Part shown: in pieces, positions 11,362 to 23,310 of the stretch
Layout of the letters: the number at the start of each line of letters is the position of its first letter
Numbering within the stretch: the stretch's first letter is position 1
Assembly: GCF_025698545.1 (NCBI RefSeq)
Contig: NC_068577.1
Location: forward strand, 1,240,001 to 1,304,000
Origin: Gossypium raimondii
Taxonomy: Eukaryota; Streptophyta; Magnoliopsida; Malvales; Malvaceae
Direction: 5' to 3'
DNA: 64,000 bases
Position numbers and translations under genes: made by a program
Notes under the pieces: generated by a model
What the model saw: the letters and a program-made list of their open reading frames with translations, nothing else
What the model was told of the DNA's origin: nothing
Databases searched by the model: none

Positions 11362-13386
11362 TTATGCCACCATCTGCTCCTGCTCTATGTACATTTGCTC
11401 CATCCATGGTGGAAGTGTTTCTCGAACACCTTTACCGAGACTGTATCGCTGTTGTTGATGCAATCGAGCTTCCGTAGGTGCAGCATCCTTCACAAGGGAA
11501 TGAACCCAAGATACATCTGGCTCATCAGCATCGGTTGGCATCATGTTCGTTGTTGCTGTAGTGGTGGGATTGTTGTTTCGAAACCCGAAAGAAACAGACT
11601 TTCTAAGCTTGTTCAGCTCATCTCCTTGAATACCCCAATCCAGTTTCCCATCAGGGGAGCTCCAATCAGAAATATTTGAAGACATCATAGTTTTTGAGTT
11701 AGCAGATGTAGTAAGTCCAGCACGACCGATCATTGCTCCACGGTCTATAAAACTCTGGCTCCGTTTTGCAAATCCCGAAGACCTGGAATTCATTACTGCT
11801 GCAGCTACAGCAGCAGATGAGTCAAAACCAAAGACTGAGGGCTTCCTCACCGGAGATGATGAAAGGTTCATTGGGTAGCTTGCACGGAGTTGGTTCATGT
11901 TTTGGCGAGATTGTGATTGAGTTTGTGTTACGGATTCTATTGACAGTCCCTTCAACGGAGATAGCAGAGATGGATCGAGAGATCCAAAAGCATCATCGAG
12001 TTTGGTAGGCTTTAAATCTTCAAGCCTATTGTATTCCTTAGTCCAACAAGATGGAGAGGAGAGACTAGATATCTCATCCATCAATTGTTGCTGCTGCAAT
12101 TGGCTAGCATGATTCTCGAGCGCAAGTAGTTGCATTTCCAAATCAAAATCTCTGGCATTAAAAGCCGTCTTCAAGCGGCTACCCGGTAGCTGCAACGTAG
12201 GTGGGGTGAGGTTAACTTGCTTGTGCCACAAGCCTCCAGACTTTGGAGAGGAAGCAACAGCCAAAGGAGACATGGGCGGCGTTGAAGTGGTAGGCAATGG
12301 CAAGGCAGATGAACCAAGTGCTAGAGGGCTCAAATTAGCCATATCCGCTGCATTGATAACAGCAGACCTCGGTGAAGGCATAGCTGATCCAGTGGAAGCA
12401 TTCACGGGACGCAATTCTTCGAGTTTATGAGCAAAGAAACAGACTTTACGTGCGCAGGCAATTTCATCTTTGCAAAGCCTTGTTCGATACTGAGAAGGAT
12501 GCAACCAAGATTCGAAAATACCATGTGCATAATCACAAGCATCACCCTTAGGACATGCACCCTTCCGAAACTCCAGGCATGGCACACAGCTATAAGGGTA
12601 CTTCCTTGGGTCCCTCCTCCTCGCATTCTCACCGGGATGAACAAAAGGACACTCGGTCCAATCATGGGAGTATGCCCTTGAGCAAGGCTTCACCTTAAAG
12701 GTATACATCCTGAAATCATCAGTTCCATAGATACCATTGTTGATATCAGGCAACGATACATCAATAGGATACTCTTTCTTCTCAGACCCTTCTTTAAACA
12801 TCTGAGGCAACACCGTCTTTTCAGATTCAGCCTTCTCGTTAAGAACACAGCCACTAACACCTTTCAGCAACAACTCGATCACCTTTCTTTTGGAACTACT
12901 CAAGGATTTTAAAGCCGGCAGAACCAGATCGATTGGCTTGCTCCCATTAGCATCAACACGATTAGCATCAGCAGATGCATCAAGCAACAACTTGACAATC
13001 TCAACCGAAGAATCCGAACCACCAGCAACAGCACAATGCAAAGCAGTAACTCCATCGGTACCACAAGCGTCATTCACATCGATCTTGCCGCTTCCAATGA
13101 TGTATTTCAAAACATCCACACTACCGAACATGGCAGCAATTATCAAAGGCGTCCTTTCTTCAAATCCCATCTTTCTAGACCAAATTCTTCTACCATACCA
13201 CAAACTTGCTTCGCCAAGATCCAAACCTTTCTCTTCTACTTCATTTTTGAAGGCCACTAGATCATTAGAAGCAGCCAATTCAAGCAAAAGCGAACATTTA
13301 CATAGAGCACCAATTTTATGCTCTTGTAGCTCACCTTCCATGGTGAAATTTGAAGGAACAAGTTCAGATTTTGAACCACAGCACAT
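11362..13386 (-). CDS. Ankyrin and tandem CCCH zinc-finger protein, SZF1/SZF2 type
   Basis: A single uninterrupted coding exon of 674 codons. Residues about 35-150 hold a leader helix and ankyrin repeats (ERTPLIIAAMFGS, VTALHCAVAGG). A conserved Cys/His stretch (CSRAYSHDWTECPFVHPGE) precedes the plant RR-type tandem zinc finger: finger 1 is C-x7-C-x5-C-x3-H (Cys270-His288) and finger 2 is C-x5-C-x4-C-x3-H (Cys305-His320). The C-terminal half is Ser/Pro/Gln rich and ends in ETLPPWMEQMYIEQEQM. The EEKGLDL...LWYGRR segment is closer to Arabidopsis SZF1/SZF2 (AtC3H47/29) than to the AtC3H30/56/66 group. Family knowledge: RR-TZF proteins shuttle between nucleus and cytoplasmic granules, bind mRNA and regulate salt, ABA and defence responses. 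The ATG is the first in frame, and MCCG is the usual family start. Confidence 0.95.
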   Translation of the reverse strand: MCCGSKSELVPSNFTMEGELQEHKIGALCKCSLLLELAASNDLVAFKNEVEEKGLDLGEASLWYGRRIWSRKMGFEERTPLIIAAMFGSVDVLKYIIGSGKIDVNDACGTDGVTALHCAVAGGSDSSVEIVKLLLDASADANRVDANGSKPIDLVLPALKSLSSSKRKVIELLLKGVSGCVLNEKAESEKTVLPQMFKEGSEKKEYPIDVSLPDINNGIYGTDDFRMYTFKVKPCSRAYSHDWTECPFVHPGENARRRDPRKYPYSCVPCLEFRKGACPKGDACDYAHGIFESWLHPSQYRTRLCKDEIACARKVCFFAHKLEELRPVNASTGSAMPSPRSAVINAADMANLSPLALGSSALPLPTTSTPPMSPLAVASSPKSGGLWHKQVNLTPPTLQLPGSRLKTAFNARDFDLEMQLLALENHASQLQQQQLMDEISSLSSPSCWTKEYNRLEDLKPTKLDDAFGSLDPSLLSPLKGLSIESVTQTQSQSRQNMNQLRASYPMNLSSSPVRKPSVFGFDSSAAVAAAVMNSRSSGFAKRSQSFIDRGAMIGRAGLTTSANSKTMMSSNISDWSSPDGKLDWGIQGDELNKLRKSVSFGFRNNNPTTTATTNMMPTDADEPDVSWVHSLVKDAAPTEARLHQQQRYSLGKGVRETLPPWMEQMYIEQEQMVA

Positions 13387-13398
13387 TCCCCAACAAAC

Positions 13399-13680
13399 CT
13401 ACATAGTTATTACAACAACAAGAGTTCAGTGTCTCATTCCATAAGCAAAAATCAAGAACAAAACACTCGTGCTTAGACCAAAGGACTGAAAGCAAAACAA
13501 CCCCAACTCCAAAATTCCAAATACCATAAAAATTCAATCATACAATTCCCTTTACTGTAAAATTCACTACTTTTGACTAAAAAAAACCGAACAAGCTAAA
13601 ACTCATGAATTCATAAAAAGGATTATATCAAAACATACATAAAATCAGAACCAAAGCCAAAGTCGAAGTCTTTTTATTAC
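13399..13680 (-). other. 5' UTR intron of the CCCH zinc-finger gene
   Basis: On the minus strand TTTTAG is followed by the donor GTAATA (13680) and the acceptor TATGTAG ends at 13399, only 13 bases before the ATG at 13386. The pyrimidine-rich first exon would lie at about 13681-13850. 5' UTR introns commonly raise expression of stress-regulated plant genes; the intron itself is inferred from splice signals only. Confidence 0.6.
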
Positions 13681-14148
13681 CTAAAAGCAGTCTTTGAGAT
13701 GGATTCGATATGAAGAAAAGCTTTGAGGGAGAAAAGAAGAGCAAAGTAGAGAGGCTTTTAAAGAATGGGTTAGTGTTGATTTTTGAGGAAGAAGAGAGGA
13801 AAGTGTGAGTTATCTTCCCTTCTCTTTCTGTTATGGTCAAACTCCAAGACCAAAAAAAAAGCTCAAATTTTCAAAGGGAAAGGGCTAAAGGGGTCCCCTT
13901 TGTATTGCTTTTTTGCTTATTTACAAATAAAAAATGAAATGAAATTGAGGATGACACAAAGAAATGAGAGATTCCAAGTTGTAAGCCACCCTTTTACGCG
14001 TTTCACTTCCATTTTGGTGGGTGACAGACAGACAGACAAGATATGCCCCTGCACTGACTCAGCCTTCCACTTTCCACTGTTTCAACGCTCATTTCCTTTT
14101 CTCTCTCTCATGAAAACAATAGGTATAAAATACATTATTAAAATTAAA

Positions 14149-14735
14149 GGGTAAATTCAACTAATAGTGATCTAACTATTAATAAATTTCTTTTTGGTCA
14201 TTTAACTATTCAATTTTATCTTTTCAATCACTAGTTGTTTATGGTGGTAGTTTTTAGAATTAGCTTCATAGCAACTTTAACACTTCAAATTTATAAATTA
14301 TATCAATTTAGTTTTATTCTAAAAAATTAACCCTCAACATTATACATTGTATAATTTGGTCTCTCTCTTTTTTGCAATATTTTTTGTGACATTGAGGGTT
14401 CATTTTAAAAGAATGAGAAAAGATGAAAATTATAATCTTGGGTTTTAGGTGTTTTTATTTTTATATATATTTTCAATCAAATTTAGTGATAAATTTATTT
14501 ATTTATTTAGCTTTTTAAGTGAAAGGGTCACAAAGAAAAGCAAAACTGCAAAAAGGACCAAATTACACAATGTGTAAACATTGAGGATTAAAGTTGCTAT
14601 TATGTCAATTTTAAAAGTTGACATCATTACTCCGTTGATAACCAAAACAGAGAAAATTATATAGTTGAGTGATTCTTCTGTAACTTTTCATGGTTGAGTG
14701 ACAAAAATAAACTTAAAAGTTTATATAACAAATCT
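14149..14735. repeat. Degenerate foldback repeat of the GGGTAAA...GTCACCCAAC type
   Basis: The left arm (GGGTAAATTCAACTAATAG, then TTTCTTTTTGGTCATTTAAC) and the right arm (GTAACTTTTCATGGTTGAGTG, then GACAAAAATAAAC) are mutually complementary in part. They resemble the MITE at 21709-21957. The limits are approximate and no duplication is visible. Confidence 0.4.
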
Positions 14736-15204
14736 TTACAAAATATGAGCACAATTAGAGTTAGTCTTGCAAACACATATAATAAAGATTCAGACCATAA
14801 AGAGACTATGGTTAATAAAATTTCATATAGTTGTCATAGTATTTAAGTATAGATGAAAAGTCTACATATAAGCAAACAAAAACAAATTAAAATATATTTT
14901 AAAAATTGTACTAAAATAGTTACAATTAAAATAATAATAAAATTAACAATAAAATAAATGTTCTACCATATCTAAACAATATTAAAAGCGAAAGTGGAAC
15001 AACAGAAAGCAGTACCCAAAACACCACCAAAAATAACTTGCAAAATGTAATCAACCAACCAAAATATCTATATATCAACCAATTAACATATTTGATTTTA
15101 TAACAAGCTATAAATTGTAAGTTAAATGAGAATCAATAGTTAGATAATTGAATTGATAAAATGTTATAAAATTATAACAATAAAACGAGAATAATAATTA
15201 CTTG

Positions 15205-15900
15205 TTGAAAATCTTTTAGTTTGCACATCTAGTCATCAAAGCAAACAACGGCTTGAACCGTTTTTTTGTTTAAGTGAATTCCTCAAAGGTGTGATAACTT
15301 TCTTCCCCATGCTAAAAGTTGACTCAAAAGCTACAATCGATATCGGAATTGTCAAAAGATCACGAGCCAATAATAATAGCTCATAATATCGAATTGAACT
15401 TTTGCTCTAATAATCCAATACATTTGTTTGGCTATTCAACTCAAGCTATGGTTCTTCCAAGTAAATGTCCAACTGTGACTTTTCACTCTCAGTACTAGAT
15501 TCACTTAAATATCGTTTATAATCATCACTCTTATTATAATCTCCTCCAAATCAGCCCTATTAACATTGAATTGATGCAAACTAGAATCTATAGGATCATT
15601 ATCCGAAATATTAGAACTCCTGGACAAAGAGGAAGCTGTGAATTTGGAGTTCTTAACATGCTCATCAAATAAGAGTTTAAAATTACTAAGAATGGTTTGC
15701 AAAAAGTCCGAAGCATGAGTATCATAAATTGTAGTAAATCAATATTTCACATAATTTAACTTGTAACGAGGGTCTAGAATTGTAGCACATGACAATATCA
15801 AATAATACTTAGCCTAATATTTATTAAATTTCTCTTGCATTTGCTTAACTATTAGAGTTAAAAAAGAATGAGGTCATTTAACTACATCAAGCAAGACGAT
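15205..15900 (-). pseudogene. hAT transposase relic, C-terminal dimerisation region
   Basis: Read on the minus strand, the order is a segment MQEKFNKY*AKYYLILSCA, then LDPRYKLNYVKY, then FKLLFDEHVKNSK, and finally LLLARDLLTIPISIVAFEST followed by MGKKVITPLRNSLK. That order matches the DUF4413 region and the hAT dimerisation domain of plant hAT (RICESLEEPER-like) transposases. The frame carries point stops where the family has Trp or Cys, and the last conserved Trp codon is TAG. The N-terminal zinc-finger BED and catalytic core are absent or unrecognisable. This is a dead remnant. Confidence 0.75.
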
Positions 15901-17200
15901 GTGAACCTTCCAAACCCCTCTAAAATAAAGAGCAATCGTTAGATAATTAGAATCAGAAAAAACACAAGTAACATCATAAAAGACTTTCAAAAATTTGCAA
16001 AGAATAGTTATATTCTCCATTCCTCGTCAGAAAATACAATTATTTGATAATCTTATCTCATTGGCTCCAGTAACCTAGCACATCTTTATAGTAAGGAGCA
16101 TATTCAAGCATCAAAATTTAACACGCACATCGTAAAACAACTCTTTGATCAAATTTAATGACTCACTTGAATTTCATAATAAACAAGAGTAATATCACAA
16201 TTAATATAAGTAAAGAAAAAACAACAACAAAGTGATAGAATTGAACCGAAAAGTGATACATTGAAGTTGGAGTAAGTACTCATATTTATATACATGAAAA
16301 ATAACTAAAAATAGGAGCATGGTTCACTAACTTAGCCATGATAAGTAGATGAAGCAATCTTTTTGGTAGGGTATTTTTTTTCCGGTAATCTTTCTGTAGT
16401 TGGTATACCCAGTTTTGAGACATGGGTTTCACATATAATTTTTCATGGATGATCTTTGGTATACCCTGGCAATAATTGTACTTAAAAAAAATGATAAATA
16501 AACAGGCCTAAAATAAAGTCTATATTAAAGAATAAGAAATGGGTTTGCATACAAAATTCGGACCCTAAACCTCATAAATTACCAAAAACAAAAACAGCCT
16601 TTTCTTTATTAAAAAAATCATAAAAGAAGTGAAAATTTTAATCCTGTTATTTAAAATGAACAAAATATTTGAATATTAAAACAAAAAAAAACTTTAGACA
16701 ACATTAAAAAAATGCTATTTAAAGATTTTGGTCTAAATATCAGAGGAACCTTTTGATCGTAGCAAGTAGTCCAATTGAACAACTCTATTTTAAGTTAGGG
16801 AAAAAAATCTAGATATCATATGAAAACTGATGAACATGATGTGAATTAATAATAAGCACATAAAAAGTAAATCCATCGGCCACCAGAACAGCCATTAGGA
16901 GTGAAGAGCAGCTAAGTATCAAACCAGATTCCGAACATTCGGAAACTGGAAGACTGCATTCTCTGCTTCTCGACACGATAATGTAAGTAAAAATTTTAAA
17001 AAAGGACAGTTTTAATCTACACCAATCCTATGCATTTTATGCCACTGCATCTCATTCATGAACCTAAAGTACCAAAGTAGTTTGGTTTTGCAATTTAAGG
17101 AAGGATTTTTTCAGTAAAAAAAAGAAAAAGAAAGAATTTGCATTCATTGTAGCTGCTGCTTTAAAACATCATCTGTGAATAAAAACCGATCAGGTTAGTC
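15900..17200. other. Intergenic, 3' side of the Alfin-like gene
   Basis: AT-rich DNA. The part up to about 16150 may be more of the decayed hAT sequence. From 17100 to 17221 lies the presumed 3' UTR of the Alfin-like gene. Nothing else is recognisable. Confidence 0.35.
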
Positions 17201-17221
17201 GTCCTTCCCTCCATCGGCTGG

Positions 17222-17811
17222 CTACTGTCTCGCCTTTTTTGTGCATAATGGACACTTGTAGAACTTAATCAATTCGGCCTTGGCTGGTGTTATCTTCACG
17301 CACTTTCCATGGTACCACCGTTCACAGTTGTCGCAACCGATCCAAAACTCATCAGAATTGTATCCTCCACCACAAATCCCGCAAAAGGTATCGCCCTGCT
17401 CTTCTTCATCCTCCTCATAATTTTCATCAACTAACTTAGGATTGCTTCTTGGCTGTCCATCAATTGATCTCTGAGAGGCAAAAGGTAAAATTATAAATAC
17501 AAAAACAAGTGAAAGAGCAATGATGTTATGACGCTCACATTTAACAGTTTCAATTGCATTCATTATTCTCGTGAATGGAGGGGACATCGCAAATTTACCT
17601 TCGTGCTGTTTCGCGATTTGCTTCCACTTTCTACTGTGGGCTTGTCTTTTATGGGCTTCCTTCCAGTTACAACTTCAAAGACAGTTGGAAGATCGTTTAT
17701 CATGCTAAATAAGCGCTTCCTGTTGAGTAAAAGGCACAAACTCTCTGTCACAAAGAACTTCCTGAATACATAAATATATATATATATAAATAGAGGAGAG
17801 AGAGAGAGAGA

Positions 17812-17849
<38 letters not shown>

Positions 17850-20800
17850 AGAAGGTTGACATCACAGGAACCAACAACCTGATAGCTGGGCTGGGTCCAT
17901 TTTGATTTGTGATCTTACCTACATGACACCTTTTCTAAAACGAAAACTGAATAAAATATCAATACAAAGGCACATCAACTTCACCTACAAGGTTTGGGTG
18001 TAGTAGTAAGGCACATTGCACTCCAAAGGAAAAAACTCATGTTTAAACCCAGGAGACGCCATTGCCGGGAGGAGCATCCATGAACCCTGAAAGGATTAGT
18101 CTTCATGGACCGTAAAACGGACATGAAGAACACCTTGGTCATACCAAAAGAAAAAAAAAAGGGCACACCAACTTCTAGTCTACAACCAGAAACACATGCC
18201 CGAGAAGGTAACCTTCTAGGTAAAAACATGCATGCTTGTTAAAATATGCATGCATGTCAAGGTTGTCCAGCACATGTAGAACAAAGGAGTTACCAATTTA
18301 AGGCCTAAATGGTGAAAGTGGAAATTCTCAAGTACATAGCTAGCTTCAAAGATCCAAAGTGCTGGCTCAACCTGACCTCTATCTACTTTAGCGCATATGT
18401 ATATATATATTATCATTTAGTACAATATATAAAGCATCTATGATAGAAAGAGTTCTTACAAGTCTCTTTGATCAACATCCTATTTTGCCAGACCTAATGT
18501 TATATTGATGAAACAGCAAAATACAATTTTACCCAAATAAACAACAAATTGACCTAATACAAACTAGGATGAGCTGATTTGAGATATTAATGAAAATTTA
18601 TGAGGGAAAGGTTGGGAGGGGGATTCGCAACACAATTTTTGGGGCAACATAACAACCTTTAGTTTGTAAGCTAGTGGCTTTCATTAAGCTGTTGTCTTGG
18701 ATTCTAAAATTGAGACAAAAAAAGAGGGCAGAGAAGGAGAAAGAATGCTAAAAGAGGTCTTTGATGAGTTCAGGTTGCAGTTAAGGAAACGATTTCTCTT
18801 ATGAACAAAAAAAAGAATCCCTTTTTTTCTTTTATCATTGGAGCACTATATTAGGTATCCAAGAACAAGAGTAATGCCTACAATCAGGAACTTAATTGAC
18901 AAAACCAGCTCGGGAAAAAATCAAGAAAGGCAGAAAAACATACTCACATCTTACCCAAGTATAAGCTTAGAAAGCCTATCCTGCCACAAACTCCAAGAAA
19001 GGTTAAATGAATGTTCAAATGACATCAATATTAGGTGCAAAGCATCTTAGTTCAATTAAATTAAGAGTTATGGCAATTATTTAAACAGGGGATCATTCTC
19101 AGATTATTTTGGAAGGACCTTCAAAGTAGCCTCCCAAGATTGAGAATAAAAGCATTAAATAAGGAGATGTTGGTCTCCACCTAAAGGGTTACTAAGATAG
19201 AGGACAGAAGGTATTAAACCTCTAGATTCCCATCTAACTATCCATAAACAGAGTGGATGACGCTAGATAAACGAGATAAAGTCTTTAGCACTGCATTGGT
19301 GGTGGATTTTGAAAATCTAGGTTAGTATCTCGGTGGCTAGACAGAGAATCCACAGAGATTGCATGCAATGCATCGGAAGCCAAAACCCACAATGTGAAAA
19401 AAGGATTCCTAGTCTGATATAAATATTACTTTGTAGTGCACTCAAAGTGCAATTAGGAGTTCTATTGGTGCTGACAATTAAATGCTTGCGGTGAAGTTCC
19501 TTAAATGGCCATAAACCTCTCAGCTCCAAGCACTTGGCCATCCACTCACTGATCCCCACCCAATGAAATTCCTTCTAGATTGTTTCACTCTCGCTTCAAT
19601 TTCAAATCAACATTGCACACTCCCTCAATCCTAACAGCACACTGTAACCACCCTGTATCTTCAACAAGCTAAAGTTCAGTGAAAATAAACCACCTAAAGA
19701 CTATTCATGGCTTCATGTGACTATAGAGTATCACGGTTTCAGACACTCAAAATATCACAAAAACAGCATGGAAACAACTGCCAGCAGTTTAAAAACTAAA
19801 ATATAAAATGTCCGCAAAGCAGGTAAGAGGACAAAAGAAAGCATATGTAACATATGCCTCATCATTCTAGCAGTCTCACATTCATTGGTCTAGCTCAAGA
19901 CAAAACCAGAAGAAAATATAACAAAACTATGACCTTGATAGAATAAATTCTACTCAATAAGGGACATTACTTCTAAGAGTGGCCAATATAGATGAAAGTA
20001 TTCCAACATCACCAGAATTCTGATGCTTATTTTTCCCAATTTCAGCCCAACACAGCTTCATGTTATGTCAAATCATAGGCATTCATATACCACTATGACT
20101 AAGATAAATAATTGTTTAGCACCAACTAGCAACAGAAGAAAACTCAGATCATAAACACAATATCAGTGCAAATGAAATATTTCAATTCTAGTAGGGAAAA
20201 GGTAGATGCCAGAACAATGTACCTTTCATTGCGATTAAGCCGAGCTCCAAAGTAGAAAGACACGGAAAGCAACCAACAATCACTATGCACAGCAACCAGT
20301 GAAAGCCAGTCTTTCCGGTTCATCCCATCTCTAGCAAAATTGATACCCAAGGCTGGCTCAGGGAGCTCAGGTGGAACTTCCTCTGCTGGTAAAGCTACCT
20401 CCCAAGCCTCATTTGGGTGTCCATACAGACACAAATTCTCCTTATCTAAGCAGCAACAAATCAAAATACTTCAAGAACAAAATTATATCCACATTCAAAA
20501 CCACAAATACTACAACCTACAATGAAACACAACTTGGACAGTGCTCAACCAAATTTAGCATCTAAAAGAAAAAAGGTAGGGGAAAATGAAACAGAAACCA
20601 AAAATGTATTGCTTACTGCATATGAATAAATTTTCTATCCCTTCTCAAGACTCAGACCAAAATTCTAACAGTCAAAAAGACAAAAAGAAAACAATTCCGC
20701 ATCTAAATCAAACAACTGGCATAAAAATGACCTAAAACAAGAAGATAAAAGTAACTTCGATAAAAATTTCCTCTATAATTTCCAATCAACTTCCTACACT

Positions 20801-21278
20801 TTAACAAAAAAAAAAAAAACTCATTTTAAATTTTACCTAAAAAGAAACTCACGATAAAGATTGAAATCCAATGACCGACGGAGGTCAGAAACTTGAAACA
20901 ATCGCGGAAAATCGCATGCAGAGGCAAAAGGAACTCCGCGATTCAAAATTGAATCAGATCGATTCTATCAACCTCAGTTCACTCCCACAGGCAAACCAGA
21001 ATTCTTATCTCTATATTCCTCAAATAAAAACAAACAAAAACGAAAAAGAAAAGAAGAAGCTTACCTGGATCGCATTGCGAGTAGAAATCATCTACATCTG
21101 AATCAAAACCAAACGAAAGCATAACAAAAAAATTAATAAAAAAATTTAAATGGATGAATGAAGTTAGGGTTTACAGAAAGAGAAAATCACCGTAAGTGAG
21201 AGCACGAACAAGACCGGAGCGTCGAGCGCTATAGTCTTTGAAGATCTCTTCCACAGTGCGAGGACTAGAAGAAGCCAT
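17222..21278 (-). CDS. AL: Alfin-like (AL) PHD-finger histone reader
   Basis: Five exons: 21278-21191, 21097-21065, 20445-20223, 17719-17599 and 17470-17222. All introns are GT-AG and the phases close exactly to 237 residues, the usual AL length. The N-terminal Alfin domain starts [20 protein letters not shown] and includes [26 protein letters not shown] and [10 protein letters not shown]. The hinge is acidic (NYEEDEEEQ). The C-terminal C4HC3 PHD finger runs from Cys185 to Cys231 ([20 protein letters not shown], then CERWYHGKC). Family knowledge: AL proteins are nuclear and bind H3K4me2/3 through the PHD finger, linking chromatin state to seed germination, root-hair and salt responses. Exons 1 and 2 are too short for open-frame scans and were placed by splice logic. 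Intron 3 (2.5 kb) carries a GA microsatellite and a SINE. Which of the AL1-AL7 members it matches is not resolved. Confidence 0.94.
17793..17847. repeat. (GA)n microsatellite in AL intron 3
   Basis: An almost pure GA/AG run of about 55 bases, next to a short (TA)n run at 17774-17788. It lies about 75 bases into intron 3 from its 3' end, so it is a CT-rich stretch just upstream of the exon 4 acceptor. Confidence 0.85.
17983..18161 (+). mobile_element. tRNA-derived SINE in AL intron 3
   Basis: A 179 bp element. It has an A-box-like TAGTAGTAAGGCACAT near its start, a B-box-like TGTTTAAACCCAGG about 45 bases further on, and a 3' run of A residues ending at 18160. It is bounded by near-identical 14 bp duplications, GGCACATCAACTTC (17969-17982) and GGCACACCAACTTC (18162-18175). 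Promoter boxes, poly(A) tail and a target duplication of this length together indicate retroposition. It sits antisense to the AL transcript. Confidence 0.7.
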
Positions 21279-21440
21279 ACTTTTTTTTCTTTTTCTCCAA
21301 AATAAAGATTGTATTATAATTTATAATATTTTTTTATGTGCGTAAATAAAAAGAAAAAAAAATGAAAAAGAGAAGACTGTCTTATTTTTGGAAACGGATC
21401 GGTCGGTTATTCCCAGAAACGGATTTTCTTTTTCTTTTTT

Positions 21441-21471
21441 ATTTTTATTTTTATTTTTATTTTTATTTTTA

Positions 21472-21499
<28 letters not shown>
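21441..21499. repeat. (ATTTTT)n hexanucleotide microsatellite upstream of AL
   Basis: About nine perfect ATTTTT units, some 160 bases upstream of the AL start codon and thus in its promoter or leader region. Confidence 0.85.
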
Positions 21500-21502
<3 letters not shown>

Positions 21503-21708
21503 ACATGAAAAATAAAAGAGTAATTTTGAAGCTGAGTGTACGGAACTCAGAAAAGACACGAGATGAGAGAAAAAAAGATGAAAAAGGGCAATAAGATTTG
21601 TCGGATTTGGTTTTTTTAGGCTTAGCGGATTTTTTAATGGTAATTAATTGGGCCTTGTTTGGTTTAGGCCCAAAATAAAATAAAATAGGGCCTATGAAAA
21701 AATGTTTT

Positions 21709-21957
21709 GGGTAAACTATAGTATTAGTCACCCAACTGTTAGTAAATTTCTTTTTTGGTCATCCAACTATAAAAAGTTACAAAAATGATCACTCGACTAT
21801 TAGTGAATTTCTTTTTGGGTCACCCAACTATCTTAGATTTTTTAGTATTTTCATTTGTACGTTAGTTAGTTGATGACCAAAAAGACAAAATTTAATTAGT
21901 TGGGTGACCAAAAAATAAATTTATAAATAGTTGGGTGACTACTAATGTGGTTTACCC
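21709..21957. mobile_element. MULE-type MITE, GGGTAAAC..AGTCACCCAAC family
   Basis: A 249 bp foldback. Left end GGGTAAACTATAGTATTAGT; right end (minus strand) GGGTAAACCACATTAGTAGT; the complementary arms extend about 60 bases each. The flanks AAATGTTTT (21700-21708) and AAATATTTT (21958-21966) form a 9 bp duplication with one mismatch. It lies about 430 bases upstream of the AL ATG. Degenerate relatives occur near 14149, 31320, 37107 and 43374. Confidence 0.72.
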
Positions 21958-21999
21958 AAATATTTTCTAGAGAGATTTTTTTTGTTAATATACTAAAAA

Positions 22000-23160
22000 A
22001 CCCCTTAAACTACTACACTTTGTTTAAACAAGCCCTTGTACTATTTTTCTTTTATAGTTAAATAAGTTGCCATACCAACCTATGATTTTTAGTCATGAAA
22101 GCCCTTGATTTTAATATTAAATTAAAAATATTTTTAAAATTTTTAAACTAAATTGTATTTAATGCTAATGAGAATACTTTATTAAATAAAAAATAAAATA
22201 ATGTTTTTTAAAGTAAAATAAAAATAAGACAAGTAACCAATTTCAAAATTAGAGAAATTTAATCATTATCAATTTCAAAATGAGCAACTAAAGACAAGTA
22301 ATCAAAACGTTAATGTTTTCAATCAATTGTACATGATTTTGATTGGTATAATAATAAATTTAGCCCTCAAAATTTACATATTTCTTCAATTTAGTTCTAA
22401 TTTAACAAATTTATCCCGTAACATTTGTGTAAATGTTGATCTATTCCAAGCTATGATGGTAATGGAATGGGACAAGAGCAAATATTGCTAAACCCATCAT
22501 TATTCCATAGTTGACAAAGTTTTGCTCCATCACCCGCCTCGCTCATTATAGGTGTATAATCTTGAAAAGTACTATCGCTTTCTTGAATGTTGCATGCATG
22601 CATCCCTACCCTACCCAGTTCCATCCCAATTTAATTTTTGCTACTTATCTTTAATATTTTTAATTTTTTAAAAATCAATTAAATATTTAAACATAATTCT
22701 TCAAAAAAAAACATAAAACATATAGATTTTTGTATAATATGTTATTACATTTTTATCCTTTTAATAGTTAAATATATACAAAAATAAAATAGTAATTTTG
22801 TAAAGTGAAGTAAGGCGGGGTGAAGTAAGAAATTACCAAAATTGCTTCATACGGGCCAAACTTATTGTTTCAAAAAAAAAAATCTACTTCATTTAGGACG
22901 GATTAATTCAAAATCTATTGAACAATTCGAATTTTACCATGTAGTAGATTTTATTTCAACACGTGGAAAGTTGTTAACAAAAAAAAAATACAGCACCTAT
23001 GGATCTGTGGATGCATGTGTAAGTTTTCAGTTCTTTTTCAGATGGACATGTGAAACTGCCTCCCCATGCCTTTGTGGACAAAGAAATTCGGACACAATTT
23101 TGTTTTGGTCAAATTATGCCTTTTGAAGATTTAGAATTTAGTCTCTATACTTTAATTCTC
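22000..23160. other. Intergenic AT-rich DNA
   Basis: No gene is seen. Short open frames around 22842-23126 and 23050-23337 run into the Tourist-type MITE at 23170 and have no family features. Confidence 0.35.
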
Positions 23161-23169
23161 AATAATTTA

Positions 23170-23310
23170 GAGTGGGTTTGGATGGGCGATTGGGGTGTGT
23201 TTAGTTTGCTTTTTGTCTCATGCTACAGTGTTGCTACAGTATCTAATCTCACCGCCACCGTTGTTTTTACGCTAACCGCAAGTAAACGCACCGCCTATCC
23301 AAACTCACCC
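23170..23310. mobile_element. Tourist-like (PIF/Harbinger) MITE, copy A
   Basis: A 141 bp element with ends GAGTGGGTTTGGATGGGCGA and GGGTGAGTTTGGATAGGCGG (minus strand). It is flanked by TTA at 23167-23169 and 23311-23313. The interior is GC-rich compared with its surroundings and contains the phrase 'tgctacagtatctaatctca', which is shared, inverted, with copies B and C. Confidence 0.75.

Noticed and set aside
12890-13444. A 184-codon plus-strand frame.
   Set aside because: It is the antisense of the ankyrin region of the CCCH zinc-finger gene.
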